The position numbers and the translations under genes are program-made. DNA of 64,000 nucleotides, taken from positions 4,977,895 through 5,041,894 of the forward strand of contig NC_077232.1 in assembly GCF_027887165.1 (NCBI RefSeq). The letters are read 5' to 3'. The notes beneath the pieces were generated by a model that saw only the letters and a program-made list of their open reading frames with translations, was not told the origin of the DNA and did not search any database. Positions 34,090 to 44,659 of this stretch are shown here, in pieces. How positions within the stretch are numbered: the stretch's first letter is position 1; each line of letters opens with the position of its first letter. This stretch comes from Monodelphis domestica. Taxonomy: Eukaryota; Chordata; Mammalia; Didelphimorphia; Didelphidae.

Positions 34090-34255
34090 AGAGTTGAAAG
34101 GGACCTTGGAGACCAATTGATCCAATGGATCCATTTACAGATGAGGAAACTGAGGCCCAGGGACATTCAGAGCCTTGGCCACAGTTGCATGGTCTCTGAG
34201 GTAGAATCGGACCCGGGCCTTCCTGACTTCTAGTCCATTTCCCCATCCCTTACCA
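34090..34255 (+). repeat. MIR-like old SINE
   Basis: It contains 'tagagttgaaagggaccttggagaccaattgatcc' and 'tttacagatgaggaaactgaggcccagggac', ending 'cctgacttctagtccatt'. Confidence 0.65.
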
Positions 34256-34571
34256 AAATCTGTCTCCAGGGGATGCTGGGGCTCAGCCTGTCAGGGAGAC
34301 TCCGTCTGGGTATGAGAAGGAATGAGATGCCCTCAATGGCCCTTTTCGGCTGCTGTTATTAAACTCGGGGGGGGGGTGCCCACTGGGAGGCCAACAGGTG
34401 GGAGAGTCAAAGGGAGTGCACAGGGACCTCTAGTGATGGCCAGGGGCTCCCCCAGCTATAGAAAGCTTTGTTCAGTCTTTCGTTGGGGGGGGGAGCAGGC
34501 CCAGAGACATTCAGCAGTCTGCTGGCAGGGAGCTGGCCAGGCCCAAGGGGTTCACGTTTAGAGGGAAGCCT

Positions 34572-34572
<1 letters not shown>

Positions 34573-34636
<64 letters not shown>
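34573..34636. repeat. (AC)n microsatellite, about 32 repeats
   Basis: An uninterrupted CA/TG array of about 64 bp. Such alternating purine-pyrimidine DNA can adopt Z-form, and its length is likely polymorphic. Confidence 0.97.
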
Positions 34637-35182
34637 ATCGTCGAAGGCTGTCCATGGCCAGCTCAGGTCCTGCCTGGCTCCTCCACCGGGGGCCACGGGG
34701 GAGAAAGTGAGAAGAGTAGCCTGGGTCAAGGCTCCCAAAGGGCCCTTCGGCTGCTCCCCCAGCAAGGATTAAAGGCCATGGCTAGGGAGCCCTGAGTCTC
34801 CTCTGGGAATCTTTTCTATGTCCAATGTCCCCCAGAGGACTCTCGCTCTGACCTCTGAGATCTAGTATCTCCCGGACGAGCCACTTCCATCTGCCCGCTC
34901 TTGGGAGGGGGGGAGTCTTACCAAGACTCCTAATTCTTCCTGAGGGAAAGTCGCCCCCCCAACCTCCAAAACCAAACCCTTGGAGGTTTGGTCCAGCTTT
35001 AGAGTCAGGTTTCCTTTCAGACCATTTAGTAATACAAACACCTAAAGTTTCTGCAAAACTCCAAAATTTGTTCAGCCCAATAATGCTAACAACAATAATA
35101 ACGTTCGCTCACATTTCTGTGTGAGCTACAATGCTGAGTTTGTGGTCATTATCTCACTGAATCCTCACCACAACTCTGGAAG

Positions 35183-35930
35183 TGTAAAGATGATTTTAGA
35201 GTTGTGACTTAAATTTGGTCACCAGGGGAAATGCCAAATAAAATACCCAAGTCAGTCTGGAATTTTATGGTAATTTAATTAATATAGAGGGAAGAAATTT
35301 AAGAAGAAGGAGGGAGGAGGATATAGGACTTCTCCTGCCTGGCCTATGCCAGGGGGAGTTTAAAATCCCCACCTCTAGGTCTCTGAAGAAGATTAGAGGC
35401 TTCTAAGAGGATAAAGTTAGAAAGTAAAGGAGGAAGCTCAGCCGGAAACTCAGCCAGAAACTCACCACTGAAACGGACAATAGCTTATAGCCATGCTAAG
35501 TTGCCAAAAACTTAGTATGCTGCTCTCAGCTAACTCTATACCACCAATCAGGGAAAGAGTGTCAGAGAGATGAAAAATTGCAAATATATAGACCTTTCAC
35601 CCTTGTGTCTCCTCCTCTTAATTTTCACATCTACTAATCACATCAAAGGCTTTCTCCAGGACTGTCCATACTTTTAGTTCTCATCTTCTTTGATTAGATT
35701 ATATCTTTTGAGTTATTTCACACTTCTTTGTTAAGTTCACCTTTTGTTACTTGACCTTTTTGTGATTAATTTAACCTTTATAGTTACTTAACACCTTTTT
35801 GTATTAAGATCTAAAAATAGACTTAGCTTAAAGTTCTAGTTTCACTATAAAGTGAGAACTAAGTACCTTCATTGTTCAATCAGGAGATTACAGCTTTATC
35901 TAAGTAGGGTGGAGTAATTTAAAGTTCACA
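35183..35930 (+). mobile_element. Solo LTR, family A copy 3
   Basis: Starts TGTAAAGATGATTTTAG and ends ...GGAGTAATTTAAAGTTCACA, with a perfect 4-bp duplication GAAG at 35179-35182 and 35931-35934. It is longer than copies 1 and 2 and carries a variant U3/R segment ('ttgacctttttgtgattaatttaacc...'). Confidence 0.92.
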
Positions 35931-35934
35931 GAAG

Positions 35935-36150
35935 ATAAGAGCTGGGTGCAGAGTCAGGAGTTCAAATGTGGCCTGAGACACTTACTCGCTGTGTGACCCT
36001 GGGTGAGTTACTTCACCCTATTCACCTCAGTTTCCTCATATGGAAAACAAGGTGGAAATGGCCAACCACTCCAGCATCTTTGCCGTGAAAACCTCTCCAA
36101 AGGGGGTCGTGAAGAGTCAGACACAACCGGAAAAGGACCGAACAACAACT
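35935..36150 (+). repeat. MAR1-like SINE with RTE-type tail
   Basis: The SINE body 'ttcaaatgtggcctgagacacttactcgctgtgtgaccctgggtg' is followed by 'aatggccaaccactccagcatctttgccgtgaaaacc...ggggtcgtgaagagtcagacacaaccgg...aacaacaac', the tail type of marsupial SINEs thought to be mobilised by RTE LINEs. Confidence 0.75.
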
Positions 36151-36154
36151 AAGT

Positions 36155-36435
36155 TAAAAAACTCTCCAGACTGCTGATCATTTGAGAAAAGCAAATTAAC
36201 TAGCTGTGAGGTTGCAGCTCACACCCATTAGATTAGCAGAGATGATAAAAGAGAAAAATGGCAAATATCGGAGGAACTTTGACAGGAAAACATGGACATT
36301 CTGTTGCTGGAGCTGGGAATGGGTTCTGCCATTTTGGAAAACAATTTGGAACTCTGCCTCCCAAGCCAAACTGGACACACTCTTGCTGTTACTGAGTCTA
36401 TGTCCCAAAGGGATCAAAGAGAGAGAAAAGGCCCA
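36155..36435 (+). mobile_element. L1 ORF2 C-terminal fragment
   Basis: The text 'gaggttgcagctcacacccattagattagcagagatgataaaagag...ttgctggagctgggaatgggttctgccattttggaaaacaatttggaactctg' follows L1 ORF2 C-terminal order. It is heavily decayed. Confidence 0.7.
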
Positions 36436-36436
36436 A

Positions 36437-36815
36437 ATGGGCAGCTAGGTGGCTAAGTGGTTAGATCAAGGCCTGGAGGCAAGAGGTCCAGGTTCTCTGG
36501 GTTTCTAAATTAATATTCAATAATTATTATATTCTAGAAAGCTTTATTAATAATAACTAAAGTAAACCTGAACCCAGCCCCGTTCCGAGAAAAAGAAAGC
36601 GAGGTTGTGGCTTACACCGAACTATATGCCAATGTGGTAGAGAGAGGAGAGGAATTCTGGGAAATCCTGAAGGACTTCTGGGGGATGAAGTCCAAAGGTT
36701 CAAGATTCTAATGAATACAGTTCAAATCTGGTAGCTATGTGAACCTGGGCTGAGCCCCAGTTCCCCAGCCCCTACTGCCCTTCGGCCTTGGAACCGATTG
36801 ATTCTAAGACGGAAG
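36437..36815 (+). repeat. tRNA-derived SINE split by a 224-bp insertion
   Basis: The SINE 5' end (36437-36491, 'gggcagctaggtggctaagtggttagatc...') and its 3' part (36724-36815, 'aaatctggtagctatgtgaacc...gattgattctaagacggaaggg') are interrupted by 36496-36719. The host SINE motif resumes on the far side without loss. Confidence 0.75.
36496..36719. mobile_element. Unclassified 224-bp element inserted in a SINE
   Basis: The insert ends in CA and is flanked by GTTC on both sides (36492-36495 and 36720-36723), a probable 4-bp target duplication. It begins TCTGGGTTTC and holds an AT-rich 5' part and an A/G-rich 3' part. It could be a short solo LTR whose 5' TG has mutated to TC. Confidence 0.5.
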
Positions 36816-37364
36816 GGAGGGTTACTTTAAAAAGAAATAAGTAAGTGAATATTTCTCTGAACAATTCAAGGGATAAGAGAGAGAAGGATGCGGGTACCTG
36901 TGACAAGAAGGAAAGGACCCCACTGAGAGGTGGGAAAGAATGGAGAAATGGGGGGGGGAGCCCCAGAGAGAAAGTTTTCCCACTTTTCACCTTCGTGGAA
37001 ACCAGTTGTCTCAGCCACTACCAATGGAACGTAAAAACCATCTGTGCCAAAGGCATGAGGACAGAGAAACAGCCTTGGAAAGAGGATGATCCAAGTTCTC
37101 ATCCCTCCTCTGGGACCTCCTGGATGCATGACCCTGAGCAAGTCATGTGCACCAGGAAGCTCTCTAAGACTACTTCGCAGCCCATTTGTGCTGGGTGGGT
37201 GGGTCCTCATTGGAAGTTCTCTAGACCACTAAAATCACCTAGACAGGTAAAACAAAAGTGCAAGGGATCATGGGAAGCCTTGGGGAGGAAAGACACAACA
37301 AAGCCTATAGCACTCGGCCAGCACGACACAAAATCATGATTTTTTTTTAATCAAACAAGAAAAT

Positions 37365-37500
37365 CTGGCCTCAGACACTTCCTCGCTGGGTGACCCTAGA
37401 CAAGTCACTTGACTCCCTTTGCCTGCGCCCTTACCACCTTTGGGCCTTGGAACCATACACGGTATTGATCCTAAAACAGAAGGCAAAGGTTTTTCTAAAA
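37365..37500 (+). repeat. tRNA-derived SINE 3' fragment
   Basis: It starts within the B-box region ('aaatctggcctcagacacttcctcgctggg') and ends 'cacggtattgatcctaaaacagaaggcaaagg'. Confidence 0.85.
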
Positions 37501-38215
37501 CTCAAACAAGACCCCAAATCTTCAGAAATTTCATGGCTTTTCCTCAGTTTGCCAGTGACGTGTACAGAGTACATATATACACGCCCAACAGATCTATCAT
37601 TTCTTTGTCCGTCCAGCTCAGAGTAAAGCAGGCTTCCTCTCTGCCCTGCCCTCTGCCCTGCCCTCTTCCCGCTGGGTAAAGGCCAGCTGGCCGCGACAGT
37701 CCCTGGAATTCTGGGAAGGCTCGAGGCTCTCCTCCGCAGTTCGCCAGGGAGCCCCACGTGCCCCACAAGGGGAGACAACGTGAGTTTGGGACAAGCGACG
37801 TCCTTGTCTCTCCTTCCCGTGAATGGATTCACTCACGTGTCCCCTTTTCTTCGGGTGACGCAGTAAGGGCGCTCATTCGTTTAATAAACGAGGTCGCCCC
37901 GTTCATTGAGCGCATCCCAGAAAGGCTTGCTCCTTGCCATTCCAAGATTAGCTGGGCTACGGTTCGTGTTTCTGCCACCACACACCTCCCTCCTCCATGG
38001 ATGTGTCGTCTTGCATATGTTGGCAGGATCTGCCCTCTGCCTGCCAAATACAAGGCCAAGGGCTGGGGATGGGAAGGAGACCCTCAGAGAGCTCCCCTAC
38101 AACAGCCCCAGACGGGGAGAGGGCAAATGGGAAATGGGAAGTCCTCTGCCAGGGAAGGCACTTGGGGCGAGGGGAGGGCAGGTGGGGGAATGGGAAGACC
38201 TCCTGCAGAATGTGG
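37500..38215. other. Unassigned intergenic DNA
   Basis: No gene was recognised. A 15-nt inverted repeat (tcgtttaataaacga, 37877-37891) sits in text that resembles a decayed 'ttcattcaataaa...' repeat. Confidence 0.35.
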
Positions 38216-38590
38216 GATCTGAGCTGAATCTTTGGGAAAGTGGTCTAGGGAAAGAGGGAGCCCATTCCAGGAGGGAGGGATGGCCCTGGAAAATGCCCAC
38301 CGTCAGCAGATGGAATGTTGGATTCAAGGAGCAAAGGCGCTGGAAAGGCTTTGAAGGACAGACCAAAGAATTTGTATGGATCCTGGAGGTAATAGGGAGC
38401 CACTAGAGCTTATGGAACAGGGGGGAGGGAGGTGACAGGGCCAAACCCACAGAGGAACAGACTTACCTCTGCACCAGTTTCCCCCAATAGAATATAAGGT
38501 CTTCAAGGCCAGGAACTTTTCCTTTTTACCCTTTTGTCCTCAACACGGAGCCCAGTGCCTGGCACATAATAGATGTCTCCTAATTGGGGA
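38215..38590 (+). repeat. Old interspersed repeat, type shared with 43.6-44.5 kb
   Basis: The text 'cattccaggagggagggatggccctggaaaatgcc...tggaaaggctttgaaggacag...ggatcctggaggtaatagggagccactagagc' shares its order with 43555-44540. I cannot name the family with certainty. A MIR/L2-type tail follows at 38480-38590. Confidence 0.55.
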
Positions 38591-38936
38591 CCAATTCATT
38601 TCCTCCTATCACGATGGCGCCATGTTGGTGACATTGGCTCATTGGGTTATTTTGACTCGGCCTTGCTTCATTCTTGGGGTGGGAAGCAAGTGTAAGGCTA
38701 AAAAGGAATATCCAAATACTTCAAGTATTCTATTTTATACTAATTTATGAATAATAACTTGAAGAAAAGGACAACGATCACTTTAGCAAAGAGAGAATTG
38801 TCCGGACTGGAAAAGGGGGAAGAGAGCGGAGCTCACGGAAACTTACTTACAAAAAGTGAGGACGCAAAGAAAAGGGAATTTGGGCAGAGAAAAAGAATTC
38901 TGGAATTCTAGAATTCATTCTAATTACACACCAAGA

Positions 38937-39030
38937 CGAATGAATGAATAAGTGAATGAGTGAATGAATGAATGAATGAATGAATGAATGAATGAGTGAG
39001 TGAATGAGTGAATGAGTGAATGAATGAATG
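38937..39030. repeat. (TGAA)n microsatellite
   Basis: About 22 TGAA/TGAG units. The element also gives a Ser/Phe/Ile/His-rich false reading frame on the minus strand. Confidence 0.95.
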
Positions 39031-39551
39031 CACCTTTTTAAAGTACTTATACAAGGCATTCTGAGCACTGGGGGCCTCCAGGACTGTGATTCTGAGCTCT
39101 TGGTCCATGATGGAAGGAGACCATTTGCAATGGGAAGTGTTAACCGAGGAGCTCGCCAAACCTTCCCTTTCTCCTACGATGATAGGCAGGAAGCACTGAT
39201 TGGCCCTATGGAGCCTGAGGACAAGCGATATTCAATAAAGCCAGAGAGTGACCCCTTCCCTTGGGAACAACCCCCCCCCCCAAAACAGGCCTTTGGGAGA
39301 AGAGGGGACGGGGAGGTGGGCGTCACCCCCTGTTCTGTTCCCACGTGGGCCAGAAGCGAAGGCCGTCAGGGAAGCCCAAGGGCCGGACCTCTGGCTGTCT
39401 CCTTTGGTACAGACTTGCCGGAGTTGTCCGGGAAGCTGCCTTCTTCATGGTACAGTCAAAGACCAACGAGTTCTCTCCCCTTCTTTGGGGGAGCCATCAT
39501 TGGCCGGGAACGGGCTCCCCACAACCCCATCTTTTAGTCCAATAGAACTTT

Positions 39552-39725
39552 TAAACCTTCGCCTTCCATCTTAGAATCAATGCTGTGTATTGGCTTTAAG
39601 ACAGAAGAGCAATAAGGGCTGAGCAATGGAGGTTAAGGGACTGGCCGAGGGTCACCCAGCTGGGAAGGGTCTGGGACCAGATTAGAACCCAGGACCTCCC
39701 GTCTCTAGGCCTGGCTCTCCACCAT
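39552..39725 (-). repeat. tRNA-derived SINE
   Basis: Reverse-orientation copy from 'cttcgccttccatcttagaatcaatgctgtg' to 'cccgtctctaggcctggctctcc', lacking the first 30 bp of the family. Confidence 0.9.
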
Positions 39726-39939
39726 CCAAAAGCATTTATTAACCCTGAGCTCGGCAAACCTGTTCTGCCCTCAGGATGCTGACACTTTCCATGGGGGGAG
39801 ACCAAGGAGAAGCCACTAGAGGCTCAGCTTTCGGTCACTCTACCCTTCCTGACCGGGCTCCTCCTCTGCTCTGCAGCATCCGAGATGATCAGAGACGGAG
39901 CCGTCGTCCCCGAGGAATGGAACGAGATGACTTTTCTTT

Positions 39940-40240
39940 TCAGGGAGCAAAACTGTCATTTCCCGACCTCTCCCGACACCAGCCGCCGCACAATCAGCTC
40001 CGGAAATGGTTTTGCGAGTTTTTGAGCTCAGACCCCAAATTGTATTTCGCTTAAAACTGGTTAACGACAAGAAGGATCACCCTGTGGGGCCGAGACAGCG
40101 CCTGAAGAACGCTGCGTTTAGCCGTGCCCTTCTCCCGGCATTGATTGCTCTGGCAGTTAATGTAGAAAAATGCATTTTTATTACAGAAATTCTAGCCTGC
40201 CGAGCATTCAGGAGGGCACTGTGACCCCCAGAAGCTGGAT
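39940..40240. promoter_or_regulatory. Candidate conserved non-coding element
   Basis: A repeat-free block with 'cagaccccaaattgtatttcgcttaaaactggttaacgacaag' and 'attgattgctctggcagttaatgtagaaaaatgcatttttattacag'. It has homeodomain-type and octamer-like (atgcattt) motifs. Confidence 0.35.
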
Positions 40241-40703
40241 GGCCTCGGTCCAAGTCCTCCCGGCCTCGCTGCGCGGCCATCACAACGGAGGAGCTCTCAA
40301 CAGATCATTGTCGCTTCCATCGGAAAATCCCAGCTCCTATCGAGCTCACTCGAACTCAGGCCCTTTTCCTCTCTCCCGGATAGAAAATGACAGGCCCAAG
40401 GCAGATACTTAAAGACACTAAATAGAGGCCAGCCTTAGTTTCATCCCCAGAAGAGCCCCGAGTATTTGCCTAGTGACCGTTTTTGTTTTCCGAGCCAGCC
40501 TGGGGCCTGGCACATAGCAGGTACTTAATAGATGTTCAATGACCAACTGATGGCCCATGAGTGTGGTCAGTCTCCCCATTCAAGTTTTGGTGCCCTGCCT
40601 TCGGACCTTGATCTTCTTTATTTTTAAAATATATATTATTTATTTCATTAAATAGCTCCCCAATTACAGCTTTAAATTTTTTAACATTCTTCTTTTTTTA
40701 AAT

Positions 40704-40902
40704 TAAAGCCCTTACCTTCCATCTTGGAGTTAATACTGTGTATTGGCTCCAAGGCAAAAGAGTGGTAAGGGCTAGGCAATGGGGGTTAAGTGACTTGCCC
40801 AGGGTCACACAGCTGGGAAGTGTCTGAGGCCAGATTTGAACTCAGGACCTCTTGTCTCTAAGCCCGGCTCTCTATCCACTGAGCCACCCAGCTGTCTCCT
40901 TA
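40704..40902 (-). repeat. tRNA-derived marsupial SINE, near full length
   Basis: Reverse copy from 'cccttaccttccatcttggagttaatactg' to 'ccactgagccacccagctgtctcc', set between T- and A-rich stretches. Confidence 0.92.
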
Positions 40903-40959
40903 ACATTTATTTTTTTTAATTAAAAAAATAAAAAATTTTAAAATTAAAAAAAAATTTTT

Positions 40960-41140
40960 TTAATTCTCTCCTTCTTGACCCTTCCCCTCCCCTTGAGAAG
41001 GCAGCATTATGATATTCATTATATATGTGAAATCATGCCAAACATTTCCATATTAGCCAGTTACAAAATAAAACATACAACCACCTTCCCCCCCCAAAAA
41101 AAGTTTTAAAAAGTATCTTTCCATCTGCACTCAGAGCTCA
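40960..41140 (-). mobile_element. L1-type 3' UTR fragment, reverse
   Basis: The text 'cccttgagaaggcagcattatgatattcattatatatgtgaaatcatgccaaacatttccatattagccag' resembles antisense L1 3' UTR of another marsupial L1 subfamily. Confidence 0.5.
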
Positions 41141-41211
41141 TCAGTTCTCTCTTGGGAGGTGGGCGTTATTATTCATCAGGAATCTTTTGGAATTGACCTG
41201 GACCCTCTTTA

Positions 41212-42801
41212 TTTTCTTTTCTATTTTTCCATTTGAATTAATTTATTTAGTCAATTTAGTACATTATTTCTTGGTTACAAGAATCATATTCTTTCCCTCT
41301 CTCCCCTCCCCCCACCCCTTCCCGTAGACCACGAGCAATTCCACTGGGTATTACATGTGTCCTTGATCAGAACCTATTTCCATGTTGTTGTTTGCACTAG
41401 GATGTTCATTTAGAGTCTACATCCCCAACCATAGCCCTTGGATCCTTGTATTCAAGCAGTTATTTTTCTCCGGTGTTTCTACTCCCATGGTTGTTCCTCC
41501 GGTTGTGGATAGTGTTCTTTCTTGTAAATAACTCTGAGTTGTTCTGGATCACTGCACTGCTGCTAGTAGAGAAGTCCATTACATTTGATTGTGCCACAGT
41601 GTATCCGTCTGTGTACACTGTTTTCCTAGTTCTGCTCCTTTCACTCTGCATCACTTCCTGGAGGTCTTTCCAGTTCACATGGAATCCCTCCAGTTCATTA
41701 TTCCTCTCATCACAATAGTATTCCATCACCAACATATACTACAATTTGCTCAGCCATTTCCCAATTGAAGGGCATCCCCTCATTTTCCAATTTTTTGCCA
41801 CCACAAAGAGTGCAGCTATGAATATCCTTGTACATGTCTTTTTCCTTACTATCTCTTTGAGGTACAAACCCAGCAGTGCTATGGCTGGATCAAAGGGCAG
41901 ACAGTCTTTTAGTGCCCTTTGCGTATAGTTCCAAATTGCCCTCCAGAATGGTTGGATCAATTCACAACTCCATCAGCAATGCATTAGTGTCCCAACTTTG
42001 CCACATCCCCTCCAACATTTATTACTTTCCTTTGCTGTCCTGTTAGCCAATCTGCTAGGTGTGAGGTGGTACCTCAGAGCTGTTTTGATTTGCATTTCTC
42101 TGATTATAAGAGATTTAAAACACTTTTTCATGTGCTTATTAATGGTTTTGATTTCTTTAACTGAAAATTGCCTATTCATGTCCCTTGCTCATTTATCAAT
42201 TGGAGAATGGCTTGATTTTTTGTACAATTGGTTTAGCTCTTTGTAAATTTGAGTAATTAGCCCTTTGTCAGAGGTTTTTGTTATGAAGATTGTTTCCCAA
42301 TTTGTTGCTTCCCTTCTAATTTTGGATGCATTGGTTTTGTTTGTACCAAACCTTTTTAATTTGATGTAATCAAAATTATTGATTTTACATTTTGTGTTTT
42401 TTTCTAGCTCTTGCTTGGTTTTAAAGTCTTTCCTTTCCCAAAGATCTGACATGTATACTATTCTGTGTTCACCTAATTTGCTTATAGTTTCCTTCTTTAT
42501 ATTCAGGTCATTCACCCATTCTGAGTTTATCTTGGTGTAGGGTGTGAGGTGTTGATCCAAACCTAATCTCTCCCATACTGTCTTCCAATTTTCCCAGCAG
42601 TTTTTATCAAATAGTGGATTTTGGTCCCAAAAGCTGGAATCTTTGGGCTTATCATAGACTGTCTTGCTGAGGTCATTTACCCCAAATCTATTCACTGATC
42701 CTCCTTTCTATCTCTTAGCCAATACCAAATTGTTTTGATGACCGCTGCTTTATAGTATAGTTTGAGATCTGGGACTACAAGGCCTCTTTCCTTCGCATTC
42801 T
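41212..42801 (-). mobile_element. 5'-truncated L1 insertion with 13-bp target duplication
   Basis: On the minus strand this holds the last part of L1 ORF2 and its 3' UTR: WVNDLNIKKETISKLGEHRI, VYMSDLWERKDFKTKQELEK, then KDCLPFDPAIALLGLYLKEI and ELEGFHVNWKDLQEVMQSER. TGGACCCTCTTTA occurs at 41199-41211 and at 42802-42814, the expected target-site duplication. The text is much better preserved than the L1 at 12-14 kb, though frame breaks remain (for example between the blocks ending near 42189 and starting at 41960). It shares the same ORF2 lineage. Confidence 0.93.
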
Positions 42802-42814
42802 TGGACCCTCTTTA

Positions 42815-43555
42815 GAGGAGGAATGAGCCACATGGAGGGGGCAGGAACTCCAGCCTCCATGGACAGGCAGCTCCGCCAGCTTCTGGAGTTCAAAGGCACA
42901 TGGGGATTTGTTGTTACCTTTACCAACATCTATCCTGTAACCAGAGTCCTGAGTGTCAATTCCTTCCTGCAGCATCAAAAGAAGACAAACAAGGAGCTGG
43001 CTGAGGGTCAGAACCATCCCAAAAGGCTTCTCAGAGAATCACTGGAGAGGCAATTGCATACAGAGGAAAAGCATTGGCTCTGGAAGTGCAAATTCTGTGT
43101 TGCATTCACTACCTTTGGTCAGTCATTCAGTGATCCGAGCCTCTGTTTCTTCACCTTGGTGGACTCAGTAGCCTTGGGGTGGGGGAGATAGGGAGGGGGC
43201 TCTAGACCTTATCTTGCCTCTCTGGGTCCCTGTTCCCCATTTGTACTGTGAAGGGATGGACATGACGACACCAGAAGTCTCTTCCAGCCACAAAGGTCAA
43301 TGAGTTTCTGAGAGCCTGGGGTGTGCCTCAATGGTCCCATCTGGAACTTGCCATTCTGATAGCAAAATTCTTCCCATGGCTATAAGAAATGGACAACAAC
43401 TGCCCATGGAGTAGGCACTGTCCATCCTGACATAGCACAGGACCAGGCACATAGTAATTCCATCAAGCCTTGTGGCTGGTGTGGCTACCATTGTCTCCTG
43501 GCTATGTCTGGGCACACTCTCGGTACCTATCCTTGTCCCAATGATCACTTCAGAA
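42815..43555. other. Intergenic DNA with no recognised feature
   Basis: The open frames here (for example 42823-43191) have no recognisable family and no splice or start support. I see no repeat that I can name. Confidence 0.35.
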
Positions 43556-44540
43556 GGGATGTTGGGGAGGCTTGGCTGGCCACACTGTGCTAGGCACTAT
43601 TTGAGGCCTTGGGACACAAAAGGAGGCAAAAGGCAGTCCCTGCCCTCCAAGAGCTTCCAATCAAATGAGGGGGACCACGTGCAAACAAATACATTTGAAG
43701 TCTGTTAGATACAAGATAAATAGAGAATAATGACCAGAAGGAAGGCACTGGAATGAAGAGGAGTTGAGGAAGGCTCCCCATAGAAGGGGAGTCTTAGTTC
43801 AGCCTTAAAGGAAGCCAGGAAGGTCAACAGTCAGAGTAGAGGAGGAATACAGTTCCAGGCATGGAGCAGCCAGAGGGAATGCCCAGAATCAAGGCATGAA
43901 GGGTCTTGTTCCTGGACCAGTCAGGAGGCTGGTGTCTCTGCACCAAAGAGTACACAGTGGGGAGTGGAAGAACACTGGAAAGGTAGGAGAAGAATAAAGG
44001 GCTTTGAATGCCAAACACAACATTTTGATTCTGGAGGTAACAGGGAGCCAGTGGCATTCACTGAGTAGGGAGTGGCATGATCAGGCCTTCCCTTTAGGGA
44101 GACTTCCTGGAGCATCCTCTGGAGTGGGGAGACACTTGAGGTTGAGGTAAGCAAGACCCCTGGCAGTCAGGGCGATAGTCCAGCTGCGACATCATGAGAG
44201 CACACACCAGGATGGAGGCTCTGGCCCAGAAAGAGATGCTAGAGAGGTGAAATCTATAAGAGATATTGCAGAGGTGAAATCAACCAGAGATGCTAGAGAG
44301 GTGAAATTGACAAAGGGAGGGACTGTGAAATTGACAAGAGATTAGGACCAAGAAGTGAAATTGAAAGGCAAGGGTGAAGAGCTGAAATTGAGATGACATA
44401 GAGGTGAAATTGACAGTCCTTGGAAAGAATTTACATGGGAGGGTGGGGGTAAGAGAGAGTAAAGAGTTAGAGAGGTCTCCTAGGTTGTAATTTCAGGGTG
44501 CAGGAAGATGGTGTTGCCCTTGAAATTAAAGAGGGTGGGG
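43555..44540 (+). repeat. Old interspersed repeat (about 1 kb)
   Basis: The order 'gtgctaggcactatttgag...gcagtccctgccctccaagagcttccaatcaaatgaggggg', 'gaaggcactggaatg', 'gggctttgaatgccaaacacaacattttgattctggaggtaacagggagccagtgg', 'gagactt...aggtgaaattgacag', 'gtgttgcccttgaaatta' is shared in part with 38215-38450 and about 57240-57470. Its 44220-44420 part repeats 'gaggtgaaattgac' imperfectly six or more times. Confidence 0.6.
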
Positions 44541-44559
44541 GAGCCACATTTGTGTATTC

Positions 44560-44655
44560 ATATACATATGCATGTATATTACACACATATGTATACCTGT
44601 GCATAGGTATACACATTAAAATATATAAATATATATATACATACATGCATAAATC
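44560..44655. repeat. AT-rich (ATGTATAC/ATATAC) low-complexity
   Basis: A mix of TATACA, ATGTAT and (AT)n units. Confidence 0.8.
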
Positions 44656-44659
44656 TTCC

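Noticed and set aside
37877-37891. A perfect 7+1+7 palindrome (tcgtttaataaacga) as a binding site
   Set aside because: The surrounding text looks like a decayed 'attcattcaataaa' repeat, so the symmetry is probably chance.
38847-39159. Ser/His/Phe/Ile-rich minus-strand frames
   Set aside because: They come from the (TGAA)n microsatellite.
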